From Branchiostoma floridae (lineage: Eukaryota > Chordata > Leptocardii > Amphioxiformes > Branchiostomatidae), in contig NC_049995.1 in assembly GCF_000003815.2 (NCBI RefSeq), positions 10,282,595 through 10,346,594 of the forward strand: 64,000 nt of DNA. Reading direction: 5' to 3'. Position 1 is the stretch's first letter, and each line of letters opens with the position of its first letter. The translations under genes and the position numbers were made by a program. A model generated the notes under the pieces. The model was not told where the DNA came from and made no database searches. It worked only from the letters and a program-made list of their open reading frames with translations. Positions 34,701 through 46,062 of this stretch are shown piece by piece.

Positions 34701-37700
34701 TGTACTGGCTGGTGTTAACGTTGCATTCGTTGTAACGTACAGTTGAGTGGTTCGGTTGGTGGATGTTGTAACAACTGTTGAACTGAACTGAGTTGCGTTA
34801 ACAGACCCCGTGCTCAGTGAAACATCTGCAGAAAGCATTGTACCTGACGTTGTTACACCTGACAGTCCAGTACTTGTTGAAACACTTGTAGGAAGCGTTG
34901 TACTTGATGTTATTACATCTAACGACACGGTACTCGTTGAAACATTTGGAGCTACACTTGTACTGGATGGAATGGTATATGAAGCCGTTGTATTTGAAGG
35001 GACGCTTGAAACCGTAGATGTATTCGAAGCAGGTGAACCGGAATATGTCGTAGGAGTAAGATTCGCGTATCCATCACTTGAAGGTTCGCTGGTTGTTGAC
35101 GTTGCACCGTGCAATGTTGTGGCGTTGGACGACACACTTAGAGAGGTGGGTGTTACCGACGTGGTACTGAAAGCTATGGATTCCGTTGATACATCAGTTA
35201 GTGACACGTTAACTGTTGGCGTTGTAACAGAAAGTAGGGTCGTCGTTGTAACGTTTGGGTTCGTTGACACCTCACTATTCATAGTTGATGCTGTAACACT
35301 AGAAGATGATATTGTTGCACGTTTAGATGTTGTCTGATAAGTAGTCGTCTCACTCGATGAGACATTTGCGCTCGACGTTGTGTCAGAAATGGTTGTATTG
35401 GAAGGTGACGCCGTTGGAGTAGCCGTTGTAACACTAAGAACCATCGGAGTGGTTGGTGCCACACTTGTGGACACGTTGGCAGCCGTTGTTGCATTGGAAA
35501 CTGTGGTTGTAGAGGATGTCAGATTTGGTGATATGCTTAATGGTAATGTTGTACTTGGAATCGTTGAAGTAGGGGATGTGACACTTTGGAAGACGTTTGT
35601 ACTGGACCGTCCGCTTGGAGAAGATGTCTCATTAAAAACTGTTGACATGGAAGAAGATGGTACCTTTGGCGTAGGAGTAGTTGACTGCACGCTTGTCGAA
35701 ACATTTGCCTCTGGCGTTGGGGCAGAGAAAGCTGTACCCAACGAAGATGTATTTGAAGAGACACTCTGTACAAGCGTACTTGTCGAAACTGCCGCACTTG
35801 TTGTTTGTACACTAAAAGAGGCGTTTGTTACAGTGGTTGTCGCGGGATTGATCGTTGTGCCACTTGATGAGGTGGTTGAAACTGCTAGATAAGTGGTTGT
35901 ACCATTTGGAGGTGAGGGTGTAATCGATGTTGTAGTTGTGTCAGTCGTACTTGGTGTGACACTTGGTGCAACGCTCGTAACAGTTGTACTGCTCGAAACA
36001 GTCACGTTATTTGGCTTCTCGCTCTGAGACACATTTGCGATCGAGTTTGTTGTAGATTTTGTTGTACTGGGAGCTGACACAGTCGATGTAACACTCGAAA
36101 AAGATGTGGTAATGGAAACGTTTGTATCTGTAGATACCTCACTAGGCGATATACTCGCTGTCGTTGAAGAACCCGAAATCGTTGTGTTTAAAGGTGTTGT
36201 AACATTACGAGAAGTGCTTACATCATTACTGACGGTGGTTGTAAGAAGAGCCGTTGTATTCGAAGATACAGCATTTGAGGAAGCACCTACGGTCGGTGAA
36301 GAACTCGAAACCGCAATATCAGTAGATGTGCCGTTAACTGAAGATGTCACTAACGTGCTGGTAGATACAACGCCTGGAGTACTACTAGAAAGTGTTGCAT
36401 TAGACGCTGTCACAGTTCTAGACGTGCTTGTCTGAAGTGCAGTGCGCGAAAGTGTATAGTCCTCACTGGTGGTCGATGTACTACGAACCGTTGTATTAGA
36501 AGATGCTGTAGACGTATGGGCGATAGGCGTTGTATTTGAAAAGGTCGCAGTAGATGACACAGCAAAGCTTAGAGATGAGTTTACAATGATATTTGTTGAA
36601 GTACTTGGCGCTGGTGTAATGGTATATCCGTTGCTTTGGGAGGTATTTGTGACAAGGGTTGTGCCGAGAACGGTTGTAGTTGTACCGACAGAAGAATTTT
36701 CAGGCGACAACGGACTTCTTCTGGTTGTACTCATCGCTGCAACCGTGCTAGGAGTAGGAGTGGATTGAACCAGCGGTGTAGGAACAGGGGTGCTCAAAAC
36801 GTTGGATTGAGTCGTTGTGGTAGGAATAGTGATGGTACTTTGAGTTGTTGTATTACCTTGCGCCGTTGTATGACGTGTTGTCGTCAGGGGCAGTAATTGC
36901 GTTGTTGTGTTTTTCGTCGTTGGCACAGACGACGGTGTACTCGGAACTATCGTTGCGACCTCTGTTGTTGTGTTCGCTGCAAATGGCGAACTCGTGGCTG
37001 CAGCGGCTGTACTTTTGGTTGGCGTCGCTTGCGAAGGAGTTGGCTGAGTAGTTGTAACCGGCGTGGTGTTTGCTTGAGTGGTGTTCGCGGATGACGTTGC
37101 AACCGCAGAGCTAGCAGCTGTAATATCACTCGTTGTGTGCAGTGTTGTCACATTTGTGGTTGATGTTGAAACGCTATCTATCGTAGTGTTTTCGGTCGGT
37201 TGTAAGGTTCCAAGCAACATTGTGGTACCCTGTTGCGACAGTACAGTTGTATTCGCCGCTGTACTTGGTTGTTGGGTTGTTGCTACAACTGGACTTGTTG
37301 CTGGGACAACTGACGGTGTAAATGTACCATTCATAATTGTGGACACAACGTCATGCGTTGTTGCCGTAGTAGCATTTGTTTTGTTCGGCGTAGCTGTTGT
37401 TATAGACATTGACGTAATTGCCTGTGACGTAGCGTTCAACGTCGTTTCCGTTGGTGCCGCCACAGCGTCCGTTGTGCTGATTGCTCTAGCTGTGGTTGTT
37501 GTTGATGACGTCATTTCCTGTGATGTACTGCTCAACACCGTTGTCGTCGGTGCACTGCGAATCGTTGAGCCAAACGCTGTTACAGCAGTGACGTATTGCG
37601 ACACTGTTGTACTATGTGATAACGTAAAATTTGTTGACGTCATTTCTTTTGTTGTCGTTGTAACCGACGGCGAAGTTACAGCTCCGGTAGTTGATGCTTG

Positions 37701-39039
37701 ATGGGTTGATGCTGAAACTGTAGTATTTTTCGTTGTACCCGCTAGGATTGTTGTTGTGGTGTTGTTTACCATTTGTTGATCTGTTGTACCAACCGTAGAC
37801 ATTGTAGTCGTTGTATTCTCATTCGCCATGTCCGTTGTTGCTGTCGAATGTCGTGTCGAAGACACGTTATTGTCTGAAGTCAACGTTACAACCTGGTTTT
37901 GTAAAGTCGATTGCGCAGGCGTGGCGTGGCTACCAATCACCGTCGAGCTTACAGAAACGCTCGAAGCCTGCGCGTGCGCACTTGACAAAGACGCATTGGT
38001 ACCGACTGGTACAGTCGCACTGGTGGTGTCACTTGATACAGAGTTCGTAGAAAGGTTTCCCGTCTGCGTTGTTGTCGACGACACGTTCAATGTCACATTG
38101 TCAAACTGGGTTTCAGTCACGACCGTAGATGACCCTGCTCTAGTAGAGGTCAACGCCAATGTCGCTCCGTTCGTCTGTGTGGTTGTCTGTCCTACGGTTG
38201 CCGTGCCATTGGTTGTCTGTAAACCTGAATTTGTTGTCACATTGAGAGCTGTTGTTACAGTAGTTTGCGTAGTGTGAAGATCGGATGAATTTGAAGGCGT
38301 TGCCTCAGAAAACGTTACGTTCATGACGTCACTCGCAGTTGACCAACCCACGGTGCCGACGCTTGACGAGTTGTGCGGGACGGCTGGGGTGACTGTAGTC
38401 GAGTCGGGATTGGTGGACGATGTGTTCGACGAGTGCGTCGTGGCCACTCCGGAAATCGTCGACGGTATGTTCGTAGGTGCAGAAGCTGTACGATAAATGA
38501 CCGTAGGTTAGTACTGACTGCAAACTGGCACCTAGCTACTACTTAAAGTGATGTTTACAATTTTAGATGCTTGGATTACACAAAATAATGTACAAGGAAA
38601 ATGCTGTGTGTGTGCGTGTGTGTGTGTGTGCGTGTGCGTGTGTGTATGCCTGTATGCCTGTCTGTCTGTCTGTCTCTGTGTTCCCAGGTATTTGTGGTCA
38701 GTTAAAGCAAGTCGGTCTGTAAGTGGAAAGATAACCGGAAAGGTCAGACTCGCCTAAGTGTCAGGAAGTGCAGGTCAGAGGTGGTAGAACTAGTCGTCAA
38801 TCAGACAAAACAGTCCAGGTCATGGGGTCAGTGGAAGAGGCTACTGATTTATGGGGAGAAATTTCATTTGGTATGTCTATGTTTTTGCTGTAATGTATTT
38901 TCTATATATTTGCTAAATTGTTCCATAGAATCGTTTTATCCATGCCTAATAACTTACTTGTGCCATTGTTAGCGTTTGTTGTGGCCATCCCTGAGAAGAC
39001 AGCGGCTATAAGGACCATGTACGGTAACTGTGATGTCAT
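31610..39039 (-). CDS. Mucin-like type I membrane glycoprotein, five coding exons, ~1775 aa
   Basis: Coding exons on the minus strand: 39039-38958 (signal peptide), 38485-34420 and 34133-33337 (Ser/Thr-rich ectodomain), 32821-32604 (transmembrane), and 31774-31610 (cytoplasmic tail). Junction phases are 1, 2, 1 and 0 and match at every boundary; all are GT-AG; the sum is 1776 codons including TGA. The signal peptide is MTSQLPYMVLIAAVFSGMATT. About 1620 residues are dominated by Thr, Ser, Val, Ala, Asn and Pro, with many N-x-S/T sequons and poly-Thr runs, and almost no Cys, so it is heavily O- and N-glycosylated by prediction. The membrane span is within TITLAVWVIAGTLVGLFF onward, followed by YIRPRSR. 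The tail is 54 residues plus exon 4 residues and ends SILLV. No SEA, EGF or other folded domain was seen. I infer a cell-surface mucin or sialomucin-like receptor; no named ortholog is claimed. A 5'UTR acceptor (tttccttttcag) lies at 39053-39055. Confidence 0.88.
32305..32490 (+). mobile_element. SINE body fragment
   Basis: GGGAAAGGCACTTTACACGA, TTTCCTCACTTGACT, AATGAGTACTTATCTTTGGC, GGAGAGCCATAACCCAGGCA and CACGTTAAAGAA line up in order with 60025-60240, with partial matches at 49170 and 25480-25640. It sits in the intron between the transmembrane and tail exons of the mucin-like gene. Confidence 0.6.
32604..32821 (-). CDS. Transmembrane exon of the mucin-like protein
   Basis: The exon runs from the Ala codon completed after cgcgacag to TTCCAG|GTACGT. 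A short acidic stem (DTPVGENPEPD) is followed by ~27 hydrophobic residues (ITLAVWVIAGTLVGLFFLAF...), then basic residues IRPRSR as a stop-transfer signal. Confidence 0.88.
33337..34133 (-). CDS. Second mucin-domain exon (797 nt)
   Basis: Begins AC-ACG-GCA-GGT after tgttgcag and ends AGTCGCG|GTAAGA. The N-terminal half is Ser/Pro-rich, the middle is Thr/Lys-rich (TTTTK-like phrases), and the last part, membrane-proximal, is Ser/Gly-rich (SSETTSGGFSGGRGS). It reads in phase with exons 2 and 4. Confidence 0.88.
34420..38485 (-). CDS. Giant Ser/Thr mucin-domain exon (4066 nt)
   Basis: Opens after tcgtacag with the end of a Thr codon (ACT) and closes at AAAAG|GTTAGA. It is a degenerate mucin domain: short phrases such as SSTTV, NVTTS, VSTSTxV and TTSxxxS recur without a fixed period. 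N-glycosylation sequons (NVT, NTT, NAT, NSS, NGT) are spread all through it, which is unusual for a pure O-glycan domain. The long Val-rich frames on the opposite strand are its antisense shadows. Confidence 0.9.
38604..38690. repeat. GT/CTGT microsatellite
   Basis: (GTGT)n then (TGTC)n simple sequence, in the first intron of the mucin-like gene. Confidence 0.85.
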
Positions 39040-39477
39040 AATCAGGGTTACCCTGAAAAGGAAAAAAAAAAACCTTAGCCACATTTCATTTTCAGTATGT
39101 TTCAGGCTACGTGAGTACATTTTATGGATGGCATCAAATACAGATTCCAAATGTAATGCTAGAGGACAAAAAAAAACAAGATGTTTAAAGAACAAGATGT
39201 ATAGGTTTTCAAAATAGATAACATAAGCGTTGTGACATTAACATTAACTGAATGATATTGAAATAATCAAGAATAGATTCTTTGAAAATATTCTTGGAGT
39301 ACAAAGAAGTTCTAGTAGATCAGCATGTAGAGCGGGGCTTGGCATATAGGCATATACCCAGTTGAATATATAGATAGTACTTGATAACAGCGGCTATTCA
39401 TACATCTGGGATGCCGATATAATAGACGGCGGTTATTCATGTAGATTGTTAAGGAGAAGGTTGAATGACATGTATAC

Positions 39478-39800
39478 TTGAATGATATGTATACTCAAAC
39501 TTTCTTTTTCAAGTTATCTGTAGACGAAAGAAAACTTAGACTTTACAAAAACTTAAAAACAGCATACGACATGAAAAACTACTTGTACCATAATAATTTT
39601 GAATACCGCTCAGCAATATGTACGTTAAGAATTAGTTCGCACGTGCACCCTGCAACGAATGCAGTGGAAAATGAAACACATTTCATTTGTAAATGTCCCC
39701 AATTCGATGCCGAAAGCAACAGACTATTTAAAAGTGTCCGAAATCACATAAACATTTTCATTGTTAAAAACTCCAAAAGATTCTCTTCCTAATAAGACCA
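39478..39800 (+). pseudogene. Decayed non-LTR retrotransposon C-terminal fragment
   Basis: The ~100-residue frame has the typical end of a non-LTR polyprotein: KLRLYKNLKTAYDMKNYL, RSAICTLRISSH and VENETHFICKCPQFD. A frameshift near 39760 separates it from residual sequence downstream. There is no reverse transcriptase core nearby, so it is a short relic. Confidence 0.6.
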
Positions 39801-39974
39801 TTGAATCAATCTATTGTATTTGCTTGCCACGTTGTTGTTCTATAACTAACTCAACAACTAAACTGAAGGTGATTACACTGGTGTTAATTCTACAATTATT
39901 GAGCTACGGAACCGTATACATACTATTTCACTCATACAGCTAAATTCGAGGCTACCGCACGACATACGAGTATA

Positions 39975-40519
39975 CGAGGGGTGATCAATAAGACCTCGGC
40001 CTCACCCAGAAAAAATAAGTACAACTCAAATTTTGAGGCAGAGCTTAGTAGTATGAAGCCTTTTATCAATATCCTCAAAATTTCAAATCATTGCAGTCAT
40101 TACTTTCCAGGCATTCGTTTTTTTGCAAATCAGAAGGTAAGTGGCGAGAAAAACAAGGGTGAATTGTGATCAGACATGTGTGGGTCCAGCCTGGAGTCCA
40201 GCCTTATTAGCTTTGTTCCGCTCCCGAAGGTCGCTACTCGCCTTACTTATTCTATTCCTATTTCAAGCAGAAAGAAGTGGGTTTCTGACTTCCAGCAGCG
40301 CAAGTTTGCCCCCACACCTCAGGTCGCAGCTCAACTGTCCACATTTTCCCCCTTCTACCTTACCTAACGTTACTGGGTGTCGCCTGCAAAGTAATGATCA
40401 CAATAATTTGAAGTTTGGTACACATTCATGAAAGACTTTATACTTGACATCTATGCTTCAAAATCTGAGTTTTTCTTATTATTTCTGGGTGAGGCCGAGA
40501 ACTTATTGATCACCCCTCG
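39975..40519. mobile_element. Mariner-type non-autonomous element (545 bp) with TA target duplication
   Basis: The ends are CGAGGGGTGATCAATAAG and its reverse complement CTTATTGATCACCCCTCG. The match continues inwards through CCTCGGCCTCACCCAGAAA with one mismatch. TA flanks both sides (39973-39974 and 40520-40521), the Tc1/mariner hallmark. Internal ORFs have no transposase motif. Confidence 0.85.
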
Positions 40520-40666
40520 TACTCTTTCCCTCGTACAGCTACACTCGATGCTACCGTACAACATACGAGTCTAACACAGACAGAGGAAGACTTCTTTGTT
40601 CTCAAAATAAGGCGAAAATCTAAGCGCGCTGATTTTGTCCATAACTTAACTTGCTGTGGCCTAACG

Positions 40667-40758
40667 TAGCCTGGGTACCATTTAATTTCTACCAGGGCTC
40701 CTTTCACTCGCAGCAAGTGCAAGGAGCCCCGGTAGAAGTCGGATGGCACCCAGGCTAG
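40667..40758. repeat. Hairpin element with TAGCCTGGGTACCAT end
   Basis: TAGCCTGGGTACCAT...TTCTACCAGGGCTCC pairs with GGAGCCCCGGTAGAA...ATGGCACCCAGGCTA around a short loop. Related to 16335-16450. Confidence 0.65.
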
Positions 40759-40759
40759 G

Positions 40760-43511
40760 CCTGACGTACTGTGCCGAAAAAAAGGCATCTGCGCTTGTAT
40801 TTTAGTGAAGTAGACGCGCATGAGATATCAAATGTGTCAAGTAAACACGTACAATTTATCCTGTTGTAGCTCTTTTAAGCTTAGTTCTTCCTCAACGCTT
40901 TTCAGTTGATACAATCCTTCCCAAATCTCAGTATTGAGTCCTGAAAACACCATGACGCCAGCGTCTATTCAGTAGCGGAAAAGATCGGCCTTTCATGTTT
41001 CTCCAAGTGTCACAAGTCACACCACACCCTCTTTAAGACCTAAAACCTTCCTTTCTTCTTCAAGATGTCTCTTGGTATCCCAAGGAATTAACTAGATAAT
41101 CTATGTCATTACTTGTATCAACTTAATAGACGATGTATCATTGGTTATAATGGGTTGAATAGACCTCAATAATTTTGACCTTTTGCGTTTTCTTTATTTT
41201 GTTACAAGACGTGAAATAAGAAGAAAAGATGATCTTTAAACTAGACTTAATGTTTCCGTTTTGTAGTAGAAAATATGTGTGTTTAGTCACTGTACTGCAC
41301 GCAACACACCAACAAATGTTGTCACAACAAAGAAGAAGCGAAACCACACCCAGATTTGGTTCGTGTTAAAGACGGGAACAATTTTCTTGGAGCAGAGAAC
41401 CGTACTGCAAAGTTATTCACAAAATGAGTTTTCTTCCAGTACAAAATGTTAAGGTTAAGCGACTCTGTTATTGTAATGACAGAACACTTGAGATATCATT
41501 ATTTACCACTTCTTGTGGCACTTTTATAACGTAACCAATGAACTATATTGCACGATAAAATATACATGGTACAGTGTATGATAACAACTATATATATTGA
41601 ACAAGTTGAAATATTGGCCATAGAACCAGACTTCTTTGTTAAAGGGATTTAAGAAGCCATCTACATCAGAGCTTCAAAACCATCCCCGACGTTGGGCGCC
41701 ATAGACTTATAGCAACTTATGATTCACTGCTCACTGAGTCACGTGTTCTATCTGCATAATGTGACGTCACGACAGCTGTGAATTGTTCATTCCTAGACAA
41801 AGACGATTGATCCGAGAAATGTCAATTACTGATGACGTAAAACATTATATATATGAACATTCCATGACAAAGTGGAATTCATCTTCAATCTACTTTGGAC
41901 AACATGTGATAGGGGCTTCTGATTGGTTTACGTCGTCTGGTTATATGATAATCTCTCATCAAACGGTAGTTTTTAGGTCGCCGATGATAAAATGTCATTT
42001 GTTAATACTAGCCACGCTCCCAGTGCCTGCCTTAAGCCACTGGATTAAACATCAATATACTCAGGTGTGGTTTTACAAGGTGTGAAAGCGCCTGCAATAA
42101 GTCTTTGCCCTAGGCTATAGGTTTAGCCAGCTATATCCGTATTGCGTGAAGGATTGTATTAAAGCATTGTGTGTGGCTCGGTCATATTATTCATAGGCCG
42201 TTGAACAATTTTTGATGTCGGAGAATTTTCAAGCAGGCCTTTTTTTCTCTCTTTCTATCTCTCTCCCTTCCTCATTCTCCCTCCCTCTCTCTCTCTCTCT
42301 ATATATATATATACATATACATGTATGTGACGAGGACGATCTGGCACTATACTCAAGTTAGTAACTTATTTCAACAATGCCTCATACAACGAACAGACTG
42401 ATGATAAATGTAGTATTTTTACCTCACCGACAGAAGCCAGGTGCCCTTTTTCAGGTCATGTAAAGCGCCTTTCGAATTCCGAAGGGCACAACGTCGGGGG
42501 CACGGCGAGCATCGAACTCAGGACCTCGTAGGATTTTCAATTTTCCATACAAATTTACAGATCAGACTGCAACAAAATAAACCGTGGGAAAATATCTGTA
42601 AAAGAGTAGTACCGTTTATGAGTCGGCTTTTATTTGTACAACAAAGCCACAACTATCACAAGATTAGAATGCTCTCTATCTGTTGTCGTATATCTACCGT
42701 ACGACGTACGTGACCCTGAGAGACATTCTGCCTCATGTGTAGTTTGACAGATTTACGACAACAAATCGAGGACAGTTTTGAAATTAATTGCGTCGTACAC
42801 AACTTCCCTTAAGCTATATTGGAACGGTTACTACTGTCAAAACCTTGCTGAAAATCGTACTACAAAAAGGATCGCAAGACGACCTTCATTACGTCATAGG
42901 GGGCAGATATATCTTAAAAATTATCACAAAAAATTACTCCTGAAGCTTGTTGTTGTGGATAGCATCAGTATGAAATTGAATATTGTACCTCAAACTTATT
43001 TCCAATTAAGTTTAAAAGAATAATATATCTCAAATATATATCGCTCTTCTGATAAGCATCATTTACAAAGTTGGCAAATTTACAACAAAAAGTTAATAAA
43101 GGTGGGGGTCTGGAATTGTTGAGATTTTCCTGTTGTTATCTGTAGTTGCAAGAAGCTTTTACCCTTTTCCCGAGTTGTTTAGGTGTGAGGAGGTATTCCG
43201 CCCCGCCTCGGGCCACAGATCAAATATCACGCTTTATGTAACCGTCTTCCTTTCAAAAGGGCAGTGAACTGTCGGTTTGTGTCGCCAGCGGCTAAAGAAC
43301 TTACTCCGATTTTGTGTGTGTGTGTGTCTTTGTGAGTGTGTTTGTGCGTCTGTCTGCGTTTCCGTGTCTGTGTCCATGTATATGTGTATGAGAGTGTGTG
43401 TCTGTCTTCGCGTCTGTGTGTCCATGTGTATTTGCCTCTGTGTGTGTCTCTCTGTATTGTTGTGTGTGTATGTCTGTATGTCTCCCTCTCTCTCTCTCTC
43501 CCTCTGTATTG

Positions 43512-43583
<72 letters not shown>

Positions 43584-44726
43584 CTGTCTGTCTGTGTTTG
43601 TGTACGTATGTGTGTGTTTCCGGGTATTTGTGGTCAACTAAATAGCCTCTGAATCAAATGTAATTATATTTGGTGTGGCAGGTTGGTCTGGGAAGACGAA
43701 GGTCAATGTCGACTTTGGGCACCCAGGCGACTTTTCTTGGTATTCACGATTTTTTACATGTTTTGTTATGGACATGCTACGTTGTTCTTTTTCTTATGAC
43801 GGATAGCTTTTGTGGTCAGGAATACAGTAAGTTGTATAGCTTTGGGCTCCCTAGCTGCGTGCTCTGGAACTGCAGGGACATTGTTCTGTGTAATTTCCAT
43901 TGGTCGCTACCTACGATATTGTATCATCATTTTAAAATGTTGATAATGATTTGAAAATAGCTATGTGTATATGTGTTGAAGCACACATGTGCGCCGTATG
44001 TCTGGCATATTAATGTATATTTGGCCACAGCGACTTGTGAATTGTTTTTTGTATACAATACACCACTGGAACATATACAACGTACTCTGCAAAAACAGCG
44101 ACATTTTACATTTCTTAACACATCTGTTTTATGGTAGACCTCACAGCAATTTTAAAAGCAACCGGGATGAGCTCGTATGTTTATACTATCATTTCCATGC
44201 ATTTTTTCAGTAAAACACGCCTAAGCAACTTGTATTTTCAAAACCTAGGTAGAACATGTTACAAAACCTAATAACGTGTCACTAAACACTCTTACAAAGC
44301 GCAACCTAGCCTTTTCTTTTATGTGACTGTCGTCGAACACTGTTTATACTTAGTTGGAACAGAAGAGGGCCAAAACAAGGCACTAGTGCGGAACTTCCAT
44401 TTGCCTAATTACGAATTCTTGGGCCATGTCGTTGGCTTGTTTTTTTCTGGCGCACTTTGCGCAAGTGTTTACACCTTCATTCCACAAGGTCGGCGACCTC
44501 ATTACGACTGCCTTGCGACTACCCTGCGACTGCCTTGCGACTTGACAGAGCGCTTAACGAATTTCATAGATATGCAAATAACTCTCTTTACGTTTTGTGT
44601 GTTTTGTTGTCCTTTCAGTCACACTTAATTGCATGATATTCCAATCTTATAGTGAGGGGAAGTACAAATCCAAATCCAAGTCGTACCGAGGTTTCGGCAT
44701 GATCGTTGTCTAGTGAAATGGAGGCC
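40760..44726. other. Non-coding stretch with simple repeats
   Basis: No supported exon. It contains a CT/TA microsatellite at ~42240-42312, a SINE-head-like fragment at ~42440-42540 (a GAGTTCGATGC B-box-like motif on the minus strand), and the GT/CT array at 43310-43620. Confidence 0.45.
43310..43625. repeat. Compound GT/CT microsatellite
   Basis: (GT)n, TCTG and (CT)n blocks over ~300 bp. The Cys/Val/Ser/Leu frames here are artefacts. Confidence 0.9.
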
Positions 44727-45000
44727 TAAAGGTGGTATCTCACAGCACCTGGGGCACCGGTGCGGCACTGTGGTCATGGAGCTTCGTTCACTGCGGCACT
44801 GTTGTGTCATTTTCGCAGATCTTTAAAATTATTTAGATATTGCGAGATAATTGCGTACTACGTAAAAGTGTGACTTAGCCTAGAAGACAACATAATACAC
44901 GTAGCGTAAGAAAATTCGTTCCTTATCTCTGAAATTTGTCGAGTAATCTTTCGAACACCGCAGTGCCACACCGGTGCCCCAAGTGCAGTGATATGCTTAA
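44727..45000. mobile_element. MITE-like inverted-repeat element, family A, copy 2
   Basis: TAAAGGTGGTATCTCACAGC with GGGGCACCGGTGCGGCACTG at the left; CAGTGCCACACCGGTGCCCC and AAGTGCAGTGATATGC at the right. Confidence 0.7.
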
Positions 45001-45549
45001 GAGATGCCAGAAAAGTTTACGTTCCAAAGAGCGAACCAGCAACATTCAATGTCGCACTCTCGCATTCCGATGGAACACAAGATAGTTTTAGACAAGGAAC
45101 AATTCGTCTGTCTGGTGTTGAGTGTTCTAAGATTCCGCTGATTGTTATTTGTACAGAATTCTAGACGTATTGTCTATACTTTTTACATTGTCCTCGTTCT
45201 GATTTAAAGCGTAGTACAGTATACCTTTTACTCGTTTTGTACCTATATTCGCTGTTTTAAAAAAAGGCATATTTAGTTATATCTGATTAATGCAACGACC
45301 GTACTATCGCGAAAACTTGAGATACACAAATGTCCAAAACTCGGTCTAAAATGCTTGATAACGAATCAAAGTATATTCAAGGAGGTTAAAATCTTGATTT
45401 CAACCTCCTTGGTATATTGAAGCTTGAAATTGGCGTTTATGAAATGTTAACGTTTATGAAATCTGTTTGGTACACTATGTCAAGGTAGTGGACTGCTAAA
45501 AAGGAAACAATATAATAAAGCACATAAAAAAATAATACAAATTACTCAC

Positions 45550-45720
45550 CTCAGAGAAACAACATATTTTGCAGTTTCTCACTACTTGTGTCTGTTTTTG
45601 ATGTCTTGGACTATCAAAGTTTTTCCATAGGCCTAGAAGGGTAAAGGCTTCTTTCTCCCCACAAAGGCTCACATCCTAGAAATGACGTCAGCACTCGGAA
45701 CGGTGGTTTTGTTGTCTCTT
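45550..45720 (-). other. Candidate 5'UTR exon of the mucin-like gene
   Basis: A consensus donor CTGAG|GTGAGT on the minus strand follows base 45550. The mucin-like gene needs an upstream exon because an acceptor lies at 39053-39055, just before its ATG exon. The upstream end of the exon is arbitrary. The ~6.5 kb intron is inferred. Confidence 0.35.
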
Positions 45721-46062
45721 CTCATCCCATAAAAGACAGGAAATTCCGTGGCTTACGGCGAAGACCGAAACTTGAATTTCTAGCACGATTACATCGGTTC
45801 AGTTTCCAGTCCCTTGCTCAAAAAAGTTCAGAAAAGTACATTACGTCACAATCAGACGACAGATTGCTCACCACACGACAGAATGATTTTCTCTCCCTCC
45901 TCTGAGGAAAATCGGTGTCTTTTTCCAGTGAAATGAGTTCCACGGGCACCAGATTACATCTTGGAGTCTCGGTGATGCGGTCTTGATCTTAGCACAGTGC
46001 GTCTAGCTCAAAATCCCTCCACATGTTTCAGAAGTTGACAGAATAGTACGCACTAAGACAAA

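Noticed and set aside
34522..38277. Several long Val-rich plus-strand frames across 34.5-38.3 kb
   Set aside because: They are antisense to the Thr/Ser codons (ACN/TCN) of the minus-strand mucin exon and have no splice or domain support.
43227..43652. Frames over the GT/CT array
   Set aside because: Simple-sequence artefact.
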